From Pilimelia columellifera (GTDB lineage Bacteria; Actinomycetota; Actinomycetes; Mycobacteriales; Micromonosporaceae), in NCBI RefSeq assembly GCF_039532605.1, contig NZ_BAAARY010000029.1:1-18470 (forward strand): a stretch of 18,470 nucleotides of DNA, in the 5' to 3' direction. The position numbers and the translations under genes are program-made. Each line of letters starts with the position of its first letter. Position 1 is the first letter of the stretch. Shown in pieces: positions 1 through 6,538 of this stretch. The notes under the pieces are model-generated. The model searched no databases, was not told the origin of the DNA, and was given only the letters and a program-made list of their open reading frames with translations.

Positions 1-99
1 CCTACCGGGGCGCCGCGTCTCCATCTTGGACCCCGAGCCGGTCGGCGTGTCGCCACCTACGTCACCTTCTGTGACCAAAGGATTGCCCGGAAAGGCTCA
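1..99. repeat. Left copy of 99-bp inverted repeat at window edge
   Basis: Positions 1-99 match the reverse complement of 18372-18470 with 3 mismatches (at 28, 67 and 84); similarity stops at position 100. Base 1 pairs with base 18470, so the repeat may continue outside the window. No recognisable coding content. Immediately inside it lies a 5'-truncated response-regulator relic, so the repeat marks a breakpoint. It could be the terminal repeat of a mobile element or a dispersed repeat. Confidence 0.9.
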
Positions 100-125
100 G
101 TGGACCTTGTTTTCGATGGTCCAGC

Positions 126-233
126 TACCTACGCCAATACCTAGCTCAACTGCGCCGAAAACTCGAAGAAGATCCCAGCCGCCCACGACATCTCATCACT
201 GAACCCGAAATGGGCTACCGTTTCGAGCCATAA
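126..233 (+). pseudogene. 3' relic of KdpE-like response regulator
   Basis: The frame ending at the TAA at 231-233 reads YLRQYLAQLRRKLEEDPSRP, followed by a HLITEPEMGYRFEP tail. This is the characteristic C-terminal winged-helix end of OmpR/KdpE-family response regulators (potassium-sensing KdpDE system in the family). About 35 codons remain; the receiver domain and most of the DNA-binding domain are missing. The reading frame upstream runs into the inverted repeat, with no family resemblance. It is a non-functional fragment left by insertion or recombination at the repeat. The family call rests on the conserved tail only. Confidence 0.75.
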
Positions 234-268
234 AGTCATCTACGGGACTCGACGGCGTGTCCGAATAG

Positions 269-412
269 CTAGGAGATCCTGCGGCGGTACGTGGCCATAG
301 CGACGAAATACGCAACGATGAGGAAGCCAACACGCCAGCCGAGGGCGATCCAGATGTCGGTGCCGACCTGCTGCTGGATGAACAGGTCGCGGATAGCTTT
401 AACGATTGCCCG
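269..412 (-). pseudogene. 3' relic of ABC-2 (DrrB-type) permease
   Basis: The minus-strand frame ending in the TAG at 269-271 encodes an amphipathic stretch (IVKAIRDLFIQQQVGTDIW) followed by one hydrophobic helix and the basic tail ATYRRRIS. This is the usual C-terminus of antibiotic-type ABC-2 permeases (DrrB family: NAVRxLxxGxPVGxDxW, last membrane segment, YRR tail). Only about 47 codons are recognisable. The upstream part of the frame (to about 514) has no permease character. No start, ATPase partner or other membrane segments are present here, so it is a decayed gene end rather than a small gene. Confidence 0.6.
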
Positions 413-449
413 TGACGGACACCTGCCTGCCGCGACCACCAATTCAAAC

Positions 450-1667
450 TCACAACCGAGTGCCGATGTCCACGACCAGCTGAACGTAAGTAGGTGTTCG
501 GTAAGTGGGGTCATGATGGTCTCGTACTCGATGGGGTTGAGTCAATTCAGCTTGGTTGTTCAGCCAATGGAGGGCGATGTCGTGACGGTCCGGATCGACT
601 ACTTCTCCCGTGACCATGAGGAAATCCGCAACGGGCGTACGTGCGATGACGATCCCGCCGACGTCGTGCCAGGTCATGGCTTTCTGATCCCGAATTCGCG
701 GCGCTCCGGACAGGCTGAAGCCGTACGCCGGCAAACCTTGGGCTAGGCGCTCCTCGACGCTCTGGTCCGCCTTGGCCAGCTGCTCAAGCGGACGCCGGTC
801 ACCGCGACGGGCGACTTCCGCTGGGGTGAGGCTCCGCAGCCGGTCGAGCAGGGCAGCGGGCACGGCAGGCGCCAGTGCCGGATGCACGAGGACCGCCTCG
901 CCGAGTTCCAGCAGCTCCGGGCTTAACCGGTAGTTGTCCGCAGCCAGCGCGAGCGCGTCCGGGTCGGGTGCTGTCGGGGCGGTCAGAGCATATGTCAGGT
1001 CAATGAGGTCCTTGGCGGTAAACGGACGTTGGAACCGCTCCTCCGCGAGCGCGAGTAGGTCAGCGACAGCCTGGTCGTCGGGCAGGTTCGACCGTAGCGG
1101 CACAACGCCAGGCTCGCCAGCGAAGGCGAACGTGCTGATTTCAACGCGTAGTCCCTTGTCGAGCAGCGGGTCGGCGGCCGGCCACCAAAGCGACAGAAGC
1201 AGGTGGCGCCGTTGCCCGTCGCGAATAACCGACAGGTCCACCTCGGTAACGGGGTGTTTTCGCAGCACTCGGTGCGCCGCGCGCCACAGACTGGCCTCAT
1301 CCGGCGCCACCACGTCGAGGTCACCCACCGGCCGGATTAGCTCCGGCGGATAGTGTCGGGCCAGTGACGGCCCCTTGATGACGCGGACGCCATCCATTGA
1401 GGTCAGGTCCTGGGCGAGCCGCTCGTAGCAGGTGCTCCGCTCGGCCATACGACGTAGTTCGTCGCGGGCCCCGGTACCCAGCGTCGCGCCGTCACGTGCG
1501 GCGAGGGAGAGAACTAGCGGCGGAAAGACGCCGCGGACGCCGCGCGCGACATGCACCAGATGGCGCAGCGGCTGTTCCGGATTGACCTCGAGCAAATCGT
1601 AGAGAGTATCGGCGGTGAGGAGGAATGGGGAACGAGAAACCGACTCGGAGTTCGGGCGAGCGCTCAT
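450..1667 (-). CDS. Nucleotidyltransferase family protein (PF14907-like)
   Basis: About 405 residues. The N-terminal two thirds resemble the uncharacterised nucleotidyltransferase family PF14907: VIKGPSLARHYPP around residues 96-108, then RPVGDLDVV around 112-120, where D116 and D118 would be the metal-binding Asp pair. The last 80 residues form an extension I do not recognise. Such proteins are thought to transfer a nucleotidyl group from NTP and recur in RiPP-type and other natural-product clusters. The substrate is unknown. Start: ATG at 1667; a TTG at 1673 sits 8 nt after a GGAGG and is an equally good or better start. It lies downstream of a 20-residue ORF and a strong hairpin on the same strand, divergent from the 2229-8357 operon. 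It carries a TTA codon at 926-924, suggesting co-regulation with that operon. Confidence 0.75.
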   Translation of the reverse strand: MSARPNSESVSRSPFLLTADTLYDLLEVNPEQPLRHLVHVARGVRGVFPPLVLSLAARDGATLGTGARDELRRMAERSTCYERLAQDLTSMDGVRVIKGPSLARHYPPELIRPVGDLDVVAPDEASLWRAAHRVLRKHPVTEVDLSVIRDGQRRHLLLSLWWPAADPLLDKGLRVEISTFAFAGEPGVVPLRSNLPDDQAVADLLALAEERFQRPFTAKDLIDLTYALTAPTAPDPDALALAADNYRLSPELLELGEAVLVHPALAPAVPAALLDRLRSLTPAEVARRGDRRPLEQLAKADQSVEERLAQGLPAYGFSLSGAPRIRDQKAMTWHDVGGIVIARTPVADFLMVTGEVVDPDRHDIALHWLNNQAELTQPHRVRDHHDPTYRTPTYVQLVVDIGTRL

Positions 1668-1716
1668 AGCCAAGGCTGAATCCTCCGACCGACGACGTGT
1701 GGCTAATGGTGTCTGC

Positions 1717-1755
1717 GCCCGGCGTCGCGGAGCACAGTGCTCCACGACGCCGGGC
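1717..1755 (-). terminator. Strong 19-bp-arm hairpin between 20-aa ORF and nucleotidyltransferase
   Basis: Arms 1717-1735 and 1737-1755 are complementary over 19 positions, with a single non-Watson-Crick position (G-U possible in the minus-strand RNA) and a minimal loop. The hairpin starts 4 nt after the stop of the 20-residue ORF and ends about 50 nt before the nucleotidyltransferase start. No T-tract follows on either strand. It may be a partial terminator, attenuator or mRNA-stabilising element setting the ratio of the small peptide to the downstream enzyme, as seen after many RiPP precursor genes. Which of these is inference. Confidence 0.7.
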
Positions 1756-1759
1756 AGCC

Positions 1760-1822
1760 TCAGCGGCCAGTGCGGACGCCGCTCAGGCGCGGACGCAGAG
1801 CGGACTTGTGGTTGCGGTCCAT
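1760..1822 (-). CDS. 20-residue basic peptide, candidate scaffold/leader peptide
   Basis: Minus-strand ATG at 1822, 20 codons, TGA at 1762-1760, product MDRNHKSALRPRLSGVRTGR. The support is the translation signal: a full AGGAGG (complement of 1829-1834) placed 6 nt before the ATG, the best ribosome binding site in the window. The peptide has five Arg, one Lys, one His, two Gly, one Pro and no Cys, and is too short for a domain. It is the first ORF of the nucleotidyltransferase transcript and is followed by a strong hairpin. Options: (a) a ribosomal precursor or scaffold for the neighbouring enzymes (PqqA and MftA are similarly short), or (b) a regulatory leader peptide; five Arg codons in 20 could stall ribosomes. 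No homologue is recognised. An overlapping 14-codon ATG frame has poor spacing. Confidence 0.5.
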   Translation of the reverse strand: MDRNHKSALRPRLSGVRTGR

Positions 1823-2010
1823 GTCATTCCTCCTCTCCCGGTGCGACTACCGACGCACGTTTCGCGCCGATGATCTAAAACGGTGACCCCGGCCCGCGCC
1901 TTGAATCGCGATGCCCGCAGGTCGCTCCACGCACCTGGGTACTTCGCCAACCCGTCCGGTGGTGGATCCTAAGCCGACGGTAACGCACCGATCCGCCGCT
2001 GGCTTCGACT

Positions 2011-2027
2011 GTTTCACACCGTGGAAC
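2011..2027. promoter_or_regulatory. Candidate operator, palindrome GTTTCAC-ACC-GTGGAAC
   Basis: Two 7-nt half sites around a 3-nt spacer, complementary except one position. A very similar 17-mer occurs at 13092-13076 (minus strand), upstream of the M16 peptidase operon; 14 of 17 positions are identical. Placement in front of both transcription blocks suggests a shared binding site, most simply for the IclR protein encoded at 13859. That assignment is inference. Confidence 0.45.
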
Positions 2028-2033
2028 GAATCT

Positions 2034-2052
2034 TGTCCGACGTAATTGGACA
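2034..2052. promoter_or_regulatory. Inverted repeat TGTCC-N9-GGACA
   Basis: Perfect 5-nt arms separated by 9 nt, 7 nt downstream of the GTTTCAC palindrome in the divergent promoter region. It could be a second operator or chance; short arms give weak support. Confidence 0.25.
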
Positions 2053-2228
2053 TGTTTTTCTGGCTGCCTGTCACCGATCAACGGACCGACAGGCGAGGAC
2101 TCGTGTCCGGACCGCGGCCCATTTCACCCGTGGGAGACAAATGTAATGGCGATCGGCATCGGAACGCTAACGGAACACGGCAACGAGCTCTCGAATTCGA
2201 CGACGATGCGAAGTGAAGGGGTCGAATA

Positions 2229-2939
2229 GTGAGCATCGGCCTACCGGTAGTCGCATTCGTCGGACCGCCTGGTTCCGGAAAGTCCACTCAGGCGGAACTG
2301 TTCGCTCAGGCGAGTGAGCGCGGCAGTGAAAGTTCGGTCATCGCGTCGGTGCCCGCGCTGTTGAGGCAGGACGTAGTCCTACTACCGCGCCTGCGTCCAT
2401 CGGAGCGGAAGGCGATCGACGCGCTGCGGGACGAGGCCGAGGAGCAGGCGAGCGTTGGACTGCTTATGCCAGCTGGACTCGACCGCGTCCTGCTGGATGT
2501 GGTCGAGCGAATCTCTGCTACCCGCCCCGTCCTACTGGACGGTCTACCCCGCGGTGTGCAGCAGGCACGAATGCTCCTCGACAGTGTCCTGTCCGCGCGC
2601 CTCACGGTCATCCACCTCGAGCTGCCGGGTGATGTACAGGCTGCGTCGATGCGTCGGCAGCGCCAGCGTGCCCTCGGGCGGCAGACGTCGTTGGACCCGA
2701 CTGCGTTGCGTCGGATGGCCGGCAAGGTGCGCACCTACCAGGACGAGACTCTGCCGGGCCTGACGCTGCTACGGCACGCCGGGGTGCCCGTGTGTGCGTG
2801 CGACGCCGAAGCTCCGCCGGCCGAAACGGCTGAACGGGTACGGCAGCACCTGGCCGGCCGTGGCGTACGAGCCTTACCTATGCAGGACACCCCACTCTCA
2901 GTGTCATCTCGGACGGAGGTGTTACTGCGATGCAGTTGA
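2229..2939 (+). CDS. Adenylate-kinase-like nucleoside monophosphate kinase
   Basis: 236 residues. The P-loop GPPGSGKST is at 12-20. LLDGLPRGVQQA (about 102-113) is the counterpart of the adenylate kinase DGFPR motif. The Arg-rich LID-like stretch (MRRQRQRALGRQ, about 140-150) and the Arg in the following RMAGKVRTY helix match the family. The first 200 or so residues make the kinase core; the last 30 are an extra tail. Predicted role is phosphoryl transfer from ATP to a nucleotide or a nucleotide-like intermediate. A housekeeping adk role is unlikely because the acceptor half diverges strongly and the gene heads a cluster operon. Start: GTG at 2229, 8 nt after AAGGGG. It overlaps the phosphatase gene by 10 nt. 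It contains a TTA leucine codon at 2874-2876. Confidence 0.8.
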   Translation: MSIGLPVVAFVGPPGSGKSTQAELFAQASERGSESSVIASVPALLRQDVVLLPRLRPSERKAIDALRDEAEEQASVGLLMPAGLDRVLLDVVERISATRPVLLDGLPRGVQQARMLLDSVLSARLTVIHLELPGDVQAASMRRQRQRALGRQTSLDPTALRRMAGKVRTYQDETLPGLTLLRHAGVPVCACDAEAPPAETAERVRQHLAGRGVRALPMQDTPLSVSSRTEVLLRCS

Positions 2940-3523
2940 CCGTCGTCCGTCACGGACAGACGGCGGCGAACCAGGCCCGTCGTTTCCCTTCGTCTGCCGC
3001 CGTCGCCCTCGACGGTGCTGGATGGCAGCAAGCATGCCGAGCCGGCCAGGCGATCGCCGAACTACCAGATCGACCGCAGTCGATACACAGCAGCGACTCG
3101 CGGCGGGCGTTGGACACAGCCGACCTCATCGAGCGTTACCTCCGGCCCAGCACCGTGATCAGTCATCCCGAACTCCGCGAGATCGACTGGGGGACGCTGG
3201 CGGACGGTCACCCGTCCACCCGGCCAGACATCAATCCAGCCCTCGCCGCGTGGCAGCGAGATCCCACCCAGCGCCTGCCGGGCGGCGAGAGTCTGCTCGA
3301 TGTCGACGTCCGCGTGTCCCGCTTCCTTGATCGCCTTGCCGCCAGCGGAGATGACTCTGTCGTTGTCGTATCGCACGCGGTCACGATCGGTGTCCTCGTG
3401 GCGCAGCTCAACGGATGGGACCTGCTCGACACCTGGCATTCGCACCGGGCGCATCTGCGAAACGGCGAGTTGCTGTGCCTCGACCTCGCGCCTATCACAG
3501 CCTCATCATCGCGAAGTTTCTAA
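2930..3523 (+). CDS. Histidine phosphatase family protein (phosphoglycerate mutase-like)
   Basis: 197 residues. VRHGQTAAN at 6-14 is the RHG signature, with H8 the phospho-acceptor. SSDSRRALDTA (about 54-64) supplies the phosphate-binding Arg, LREIDWG (82-88) the acid E84, and VVSHAVTIGVL the second catalytic H149. All catalytic residues are present and the length is normal for a single-domain cobC/GpmB-type phosphatase. It probably removes a phosphate from a small-molecule or nucleotide intermediate of the cluster; the substrate cannot be read from the sequence. ATG at 2930 follows GGAGGT (about 2915-2920) and overlaps the kinase stop by 10 nt, implying translational coupling. The radical SAM gene follows after 22 nt. 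Confidence 0.88.
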   Translation: MQLTVVRHGQTAANQARRFPSSAAVALDGAGWQQACRAGQAIAELPDRPQSIHSSDSRRALDTADLIERYLRPSTVISHPELREIDWGTLADGHPSTRPDINPALAAWQRDPTQRLPGGESLLDVDVRVSRFLDRLAASGDDSVVVVSHAVTIGVLVAQLNGWDLLDTWHSHRAHLRNGELLCLDLAPITASSSRSF

Positions 3524-3545
3524 TGGCCCATCTGATAGGAGCATT

Positions 3546-4505
3546 ATGTCTTTCAACACGTTAGCGCCGGTGGTCCGAGCTGGGCTCCTGGACGAAGTAC
3601 TCGACGGCCTCGGCTTCATCCACGCCAACGACCACTGCCGTCGCAACTGCCTGCATTGCCCCGCATTCGGCGACCAGTCGCCGGTAATCATGACGCCATT
3701 CGCGACACTGACGAAGGTAGTGTCCGACGTGGGTGATGCCTACCGGGAGCGTGGGAGGTCGCCGCGACGAAGTATCGCCTCATGGCGAATTAGTGACCCG
3801 CTGGACTACCTGGTACGCAGCGGATCGGGTATCCGCGATACCTACGACGTCGGCGTGCTCTGGCGGCGGTACCTGGACCAGGGGATCTACCTGGTGACCA
3901 ACGGTAGTGAAGGCAAGCGTCAGGCTCGCGAGGCCCTGCGCCGGCTCGCCGGAGATCCGGAGGTGGCGTCGCAGATCAAGCTGACAATCACGCCGTGTGA
4001 CCAGGGCTGGGGCACCGACCGGTATCTGGACAATATCGCGCAGGACATCGCGATCCTGGCGCCGCTATGGGACCTGGGCTCCACCCGGATGGAGGATCCG
4101 CAGGGCCGACGTTTTCGGATAAATCTCAAATCGACAGCCGAACGCCGTGACGAATCTCTGGAATTCCTCGAACACGCACTGGTTGTCGCGGGAGTCGCCC
4201 GAGCCAAGGTCGAAAGTCTGATGGAAGACTCTACCCACGTTGCGGTGAAGGACATCTATGACCTCGGTTCCTATGCCGGCGATAGCCCGGTCAAGCAGGC
4301 AATCAACATCAAAGGTGACAGTGGACGTCGGTTCAAGCCGACAGCCGAGGCACGAACGCAGTACCAGTACGGCATCTACCCGGACGGGACCATCCAAATG
4401 ATCGACATGTACGAGTTTCAAGTTTATCCAGTCGCGCTCGGGGGCGAGCCGCTACGACTCAATGTCGACGGCGCCGCAGACGGTCGTACGCGGCGAGCAT
4501 CATGA
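3546..4505 (+). CDS. Radical SAM enzyme
   Basis: 319 residues. C31-x3-C35-x2-C38 (HCRRNCLHCPAFGD) is the canonical [4Fe-4S]/SAM cluster motif. It is followed by SWRISDPLDYL (about 80-90), matching the SAM-binding GEP-type strand, and IYLVTNGS, a typical beta-strand motif of the partial TIM barrel. No SPASM or other auxiliary-cluster domain is seen: only one further Cys lies well after C38 (TITPCDQGW), and the C-terminal third has none. It should cleave SAM to a 5'-deoxyadenosyl radical and act on the pathway substrate. The reaction type is unknown. Start: ATG at 3546 with AGGAG 5 nt upstream; an in-frame extension back to 3300 overlaps the phosphatase and is not used. The stop overlaps the next ATG (ATGA). 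Codon 6 is TTA. Confidence 0.85.
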   Translation: MSFNTLAPVVRAGLLDEVLDGLGFIHANDHCRRNCLHCPAFGDQSPVIMTPFATLTKVVSDVGDAYRERGRSPRRSIASWRISDPLDYLVRSGSGIRDTYDVGVLWRRYLDQGIYLVTNGSEGKRQAREALRRLAGDPEVASQIKLTITPCDQGWGTDRYLDNIAQDIAILAPLWDLGSTRMEDPQGRRFRINLKSTAERRDESLEFLEHALVVAGVARAKVESLMEDSTHVAVKDIYDLGSYAGDSPVKQAINIKGDSGRRFKPTAEARTQYQYGIYPDGTIQMIDMYEFQVYPVALGGEPLRLNVDGAADGRTRRAS

Positions 4506-6538
4506 AGGACGGTCCGGCAAGCGATACCCCACTGGTGATCTCGCTGTTCGAAGCGACCGCCGATTCTCACCACGTGTCCGGTACTAAAGCGCGCAACCTT
4601 GCCCTGCTGCGCGAGCAGGGATTCGACGTCCCAGCCGGATGGTGCCTGACGTCTGCATGGTTCGAGCGGGCCAAGACCAGCACCTCACTGGGGGTGACCA
4701 TCGCCCAGGAACTCGCCGGCATCCGCACGGTGCCCGCCGACACCGGGCGCCGCCTCGACCGGATCCGCCGGATGATCGTGTCGACGCCGCTGCCAGACGA
4801 CCTGTTGGGCGACCTAACAGCGGCGGTGACGCCGCTGTTAGACGACGGCCCGGTGATCGTCCGGTCGTCGGTTCCAGCGGAGGACGGAGCTGAGCATTCC
4901 TTCGCCGGAGTGTTCCGCTCTGAGGGGCCGCTGACGACGGCCAGCGAGGTGATCGAGGCCGTGCGTCGGTGTTGGGGGGCGATGTACGCCCCGAGTTGCT
5001 ACTACTACACGCGAGGCTCGCTGCCTCAACTCTACGCGGCGTTCATCCAGCGCTATATCACGCCGGACCTGCACGGAGTCCTGTTCACGCACGATCCCCT
5101 TGGCAGTACGACGGGTCCGGTCGTCGACGTGGCACATGGCAACTCCGTCGATGCCACCGAGGGCCGGGCGCCGTCGAACCGGCTATCGATCATGGATCCG
5201 GATGACGCCCAGCGGCTCGGCCCCGACGTGGCAGCGGATCTGGTCACGCTGGCGCGGCGGGCCGAGGAGCTGTTCCACGGTCCGATGGACATCGAGTGGG
5301 CGGTTCAGGCGGGAGCGGTGCACGCTTTGCAGGCCCGGCCGGTCACAAGCCGGCGCGTTCTAGCCCGGCCCACGGCGTCGGCGTGGTGGATCGAGTCGGC
5401 GATCGACGAGCTATACGAGTTGGATCTCGGACATTGCCGCGAGCGGCTGGAACGCTCCCTGCAGAAGCACATGTGGCTGCGACGTCAGTGCACGTTGGCG
5501 GGCGTCGCGTCGTACCAGGAGTTCTACGCCGTGTACCGGCTGGCCGACGTAGATCGGTTGGCAGCCGAGCTGGCCCGTCAAGTGGCCAGCGAGTTCGTTC
5601 AGATCAACTGGTCTCGCCGCGGCACCGACCGGGTGGCCGTCGTGGCGGACTTGGCGGGGGAGCTGGCCGCCGGTCACGATCGCAACCGAATCGCCGACGG
5701 CCAGTTCAGCGCGGTGCACATCGGAGAGGTCGTCGCGGCCCAGGCGTCGGGATTCTCAGCGCTCATGTCTGACGGGCGGATCCTGGTCGAGGCCTTCCCA
5801 GCGGGCCTGCCCGGGATCAAGGAAGGCCGCCTGCAGCCGTCAGTAATGGTCGTCGACGTTGACGAAGCAGTACACCGAGAGCACGTCGCGACCTTCGACA
5901 CCCGCTGCCGAATTTTCCCGGGAGACGGTTGGTGGTGGCGCCCCGAGGACGCACCTCTCTACCCGCTCGACCTACCAGACCCACAGGTGCGGGATATCGC
6001 GCGGATCAGCCGCACGATGTGCGCCGCGTTAGGAGAGGCGCGCCTCGAGTGGTACACCAGCGCCGGGCGGGCCGTGATCCGCGATGTCAGTCTGGAAAGC
6101 CGACGGCTGCCCGGTCAGCGCTCGTCAGCCGTCAATGTCATCTCGCCTGGCAGCGCCACCGGGGTCGCGGTCACGCTGCCCGACGCCGGAGTGCTGGACG
6201 ACCTGGTGGCAGCGCACGACATCAGTGTGGTGGGATCCGATGACCCAAACTTGTTCGATTCCGATGCTCTGGACTCCATCATCCGGGCGATGTCCGTCCA
6301 CGAGCGGACGATCGTGGTGGCCGAATACCCGTCGGCCGGGCTCATTCCACTGGTGGACCGGGCAGAGGCTTTCGTTTTCGAACGGGGCAACCTGCTTTGC
6401 CACACGGCTATCGTGCTGCGTGAACGAGGCATCCCGGCGATTGTGATGCCGGCGGCCCGAGAATGGCTGCGTGACGGCATGACGGTTGAGGTGTCCCCCG
6501 CGGGCGCGATCGTGTCGGGCGGCAGCGGCTTTGGATGA
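4502..6538 (+). CDS. PEP-synthase-like ATP-dependent phosphotransferase
   Basis: 678 residues. The N-terminal 285 residues form a PPDK/PEP-synthase ATP-binding domain: GTKARNLALLREQGFDVPAGW (27-47), VIVRSSVPAEDG (118-129) with the ATP-site Arg, and DIEWAV...LQARPVTSR (263-284). The C-terminus has the swivelling phosphohistidine domain, GNLLCHTAIVLRERGIPAIV, with H634 as phospho-carrier. The middle (about 290-600) is unlike the PEP/pyruvate barrel. Order and size recall rifampicin phosphotransferase (ATP domain, substrate domain, His domain), though shorter. Predicted chemistry: ATP to AMP plus Pi, with transfer of the beta-phosphoryl from His to an acceptor. The acceptor is unknown; a cluster intermediate is more likely than pyruvate. 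It starts in an ATGA overlap with the radical SAM gene. TTA codons at 4838 and 6029. Confidence 0.82.
   Translation: MKDGPASDTPLVISLFEATADSHHVSGTKARNLALLREQGFDVPAGWCLTSAWFERAKTSTSLGVTIAQELAGIRTVPADTGRRLDRIRRMIVSTPLPDDLLGDLTAAVTPLLDDGPVIVRSSVPAEDGAEHSFAGVFRSEGPLTTASEVIEAVRRCWGAMYAPSCYYYTRGSLPQLYAAFIQRYITPDLHGVLFTHDPLGSTTGPVVDVAHGNSVDATEGRAPSNRLSIMDPDDAQRLGPDVAADLVTLARRAEELFHGPMDIEWAVQAGAVHALQARPVTSRRVLARPTASAWWIESAIDELYELDLGHCRERLERSLQKHMWLRRQCTLAGVASYQEFYAVYRLADVDRLAAELARQVASEFVQINWSRRGTDRVAVVADLAGELAAGHDRNRIADGQFSAVHIGEVVAAQASGFSALMSDGRILVEAFPAGLPGIKEGRLQPSVMVVDVDEAVHREHVATFDTRCRIFPGDGWWWRPEDAPLYPLDLPDPQVRDIARISRTMCAALGEARLEWYTSAGRAVIRDVSLESRRLPGQRSSAVNVISPGSATGVAVTLPDAGVLDDLVAAHDISVVGSDDPNLFDSDALDSIIRAMSVHERTIVVAEYPSAGLIPLVDRAEAFVFERGNLLCHTAIVLRERGIPAIVMPAAREWLRDGMTVEVSPAGAIVSGGSGFG

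Larger units (their letters stand above)
1823..2228. other. Divergent intergenic region (about 405 bp)
   Basis: Region between the divergent 20-aa-ORF/nucleotidyltransferase unit and the kinase-led operon. It contains the imperfect palindrome at 2011-2027, a TGTCC-N9-GGACA inverted repeat at 2034-2052, and the AAGGGG ribosome site (about 2215-2220) of the kinase gene. I see no convincing -10/-35 pair. A 75-codon minus-strand frame across it (2074-1847) lacks a ribosome site and resembles no family, so I treat the region as non-coding. Confidence 0.6.

Noticed and set aside
291..746. 151-codon plus-strand frame at the left edge
   Set aside because: Overlaps the nucleotidyltransferase 3' end and the permease relic on the other strand; no family character.
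1847..2074. 75-codon minus-strand frame in the divergent promoter region
   Set aside because: No ribosome site, no family resemblance, and it covers the palindromes and the promoter space needed by the two flanking units.
2229..2939. Housekeeping adenylate kinase adk
   Set aside because: P-loop and DGxPR motif fit, but the acceptor and lid regions are divergent and it lies in an accessory operon away from ribosomal-protein genes.
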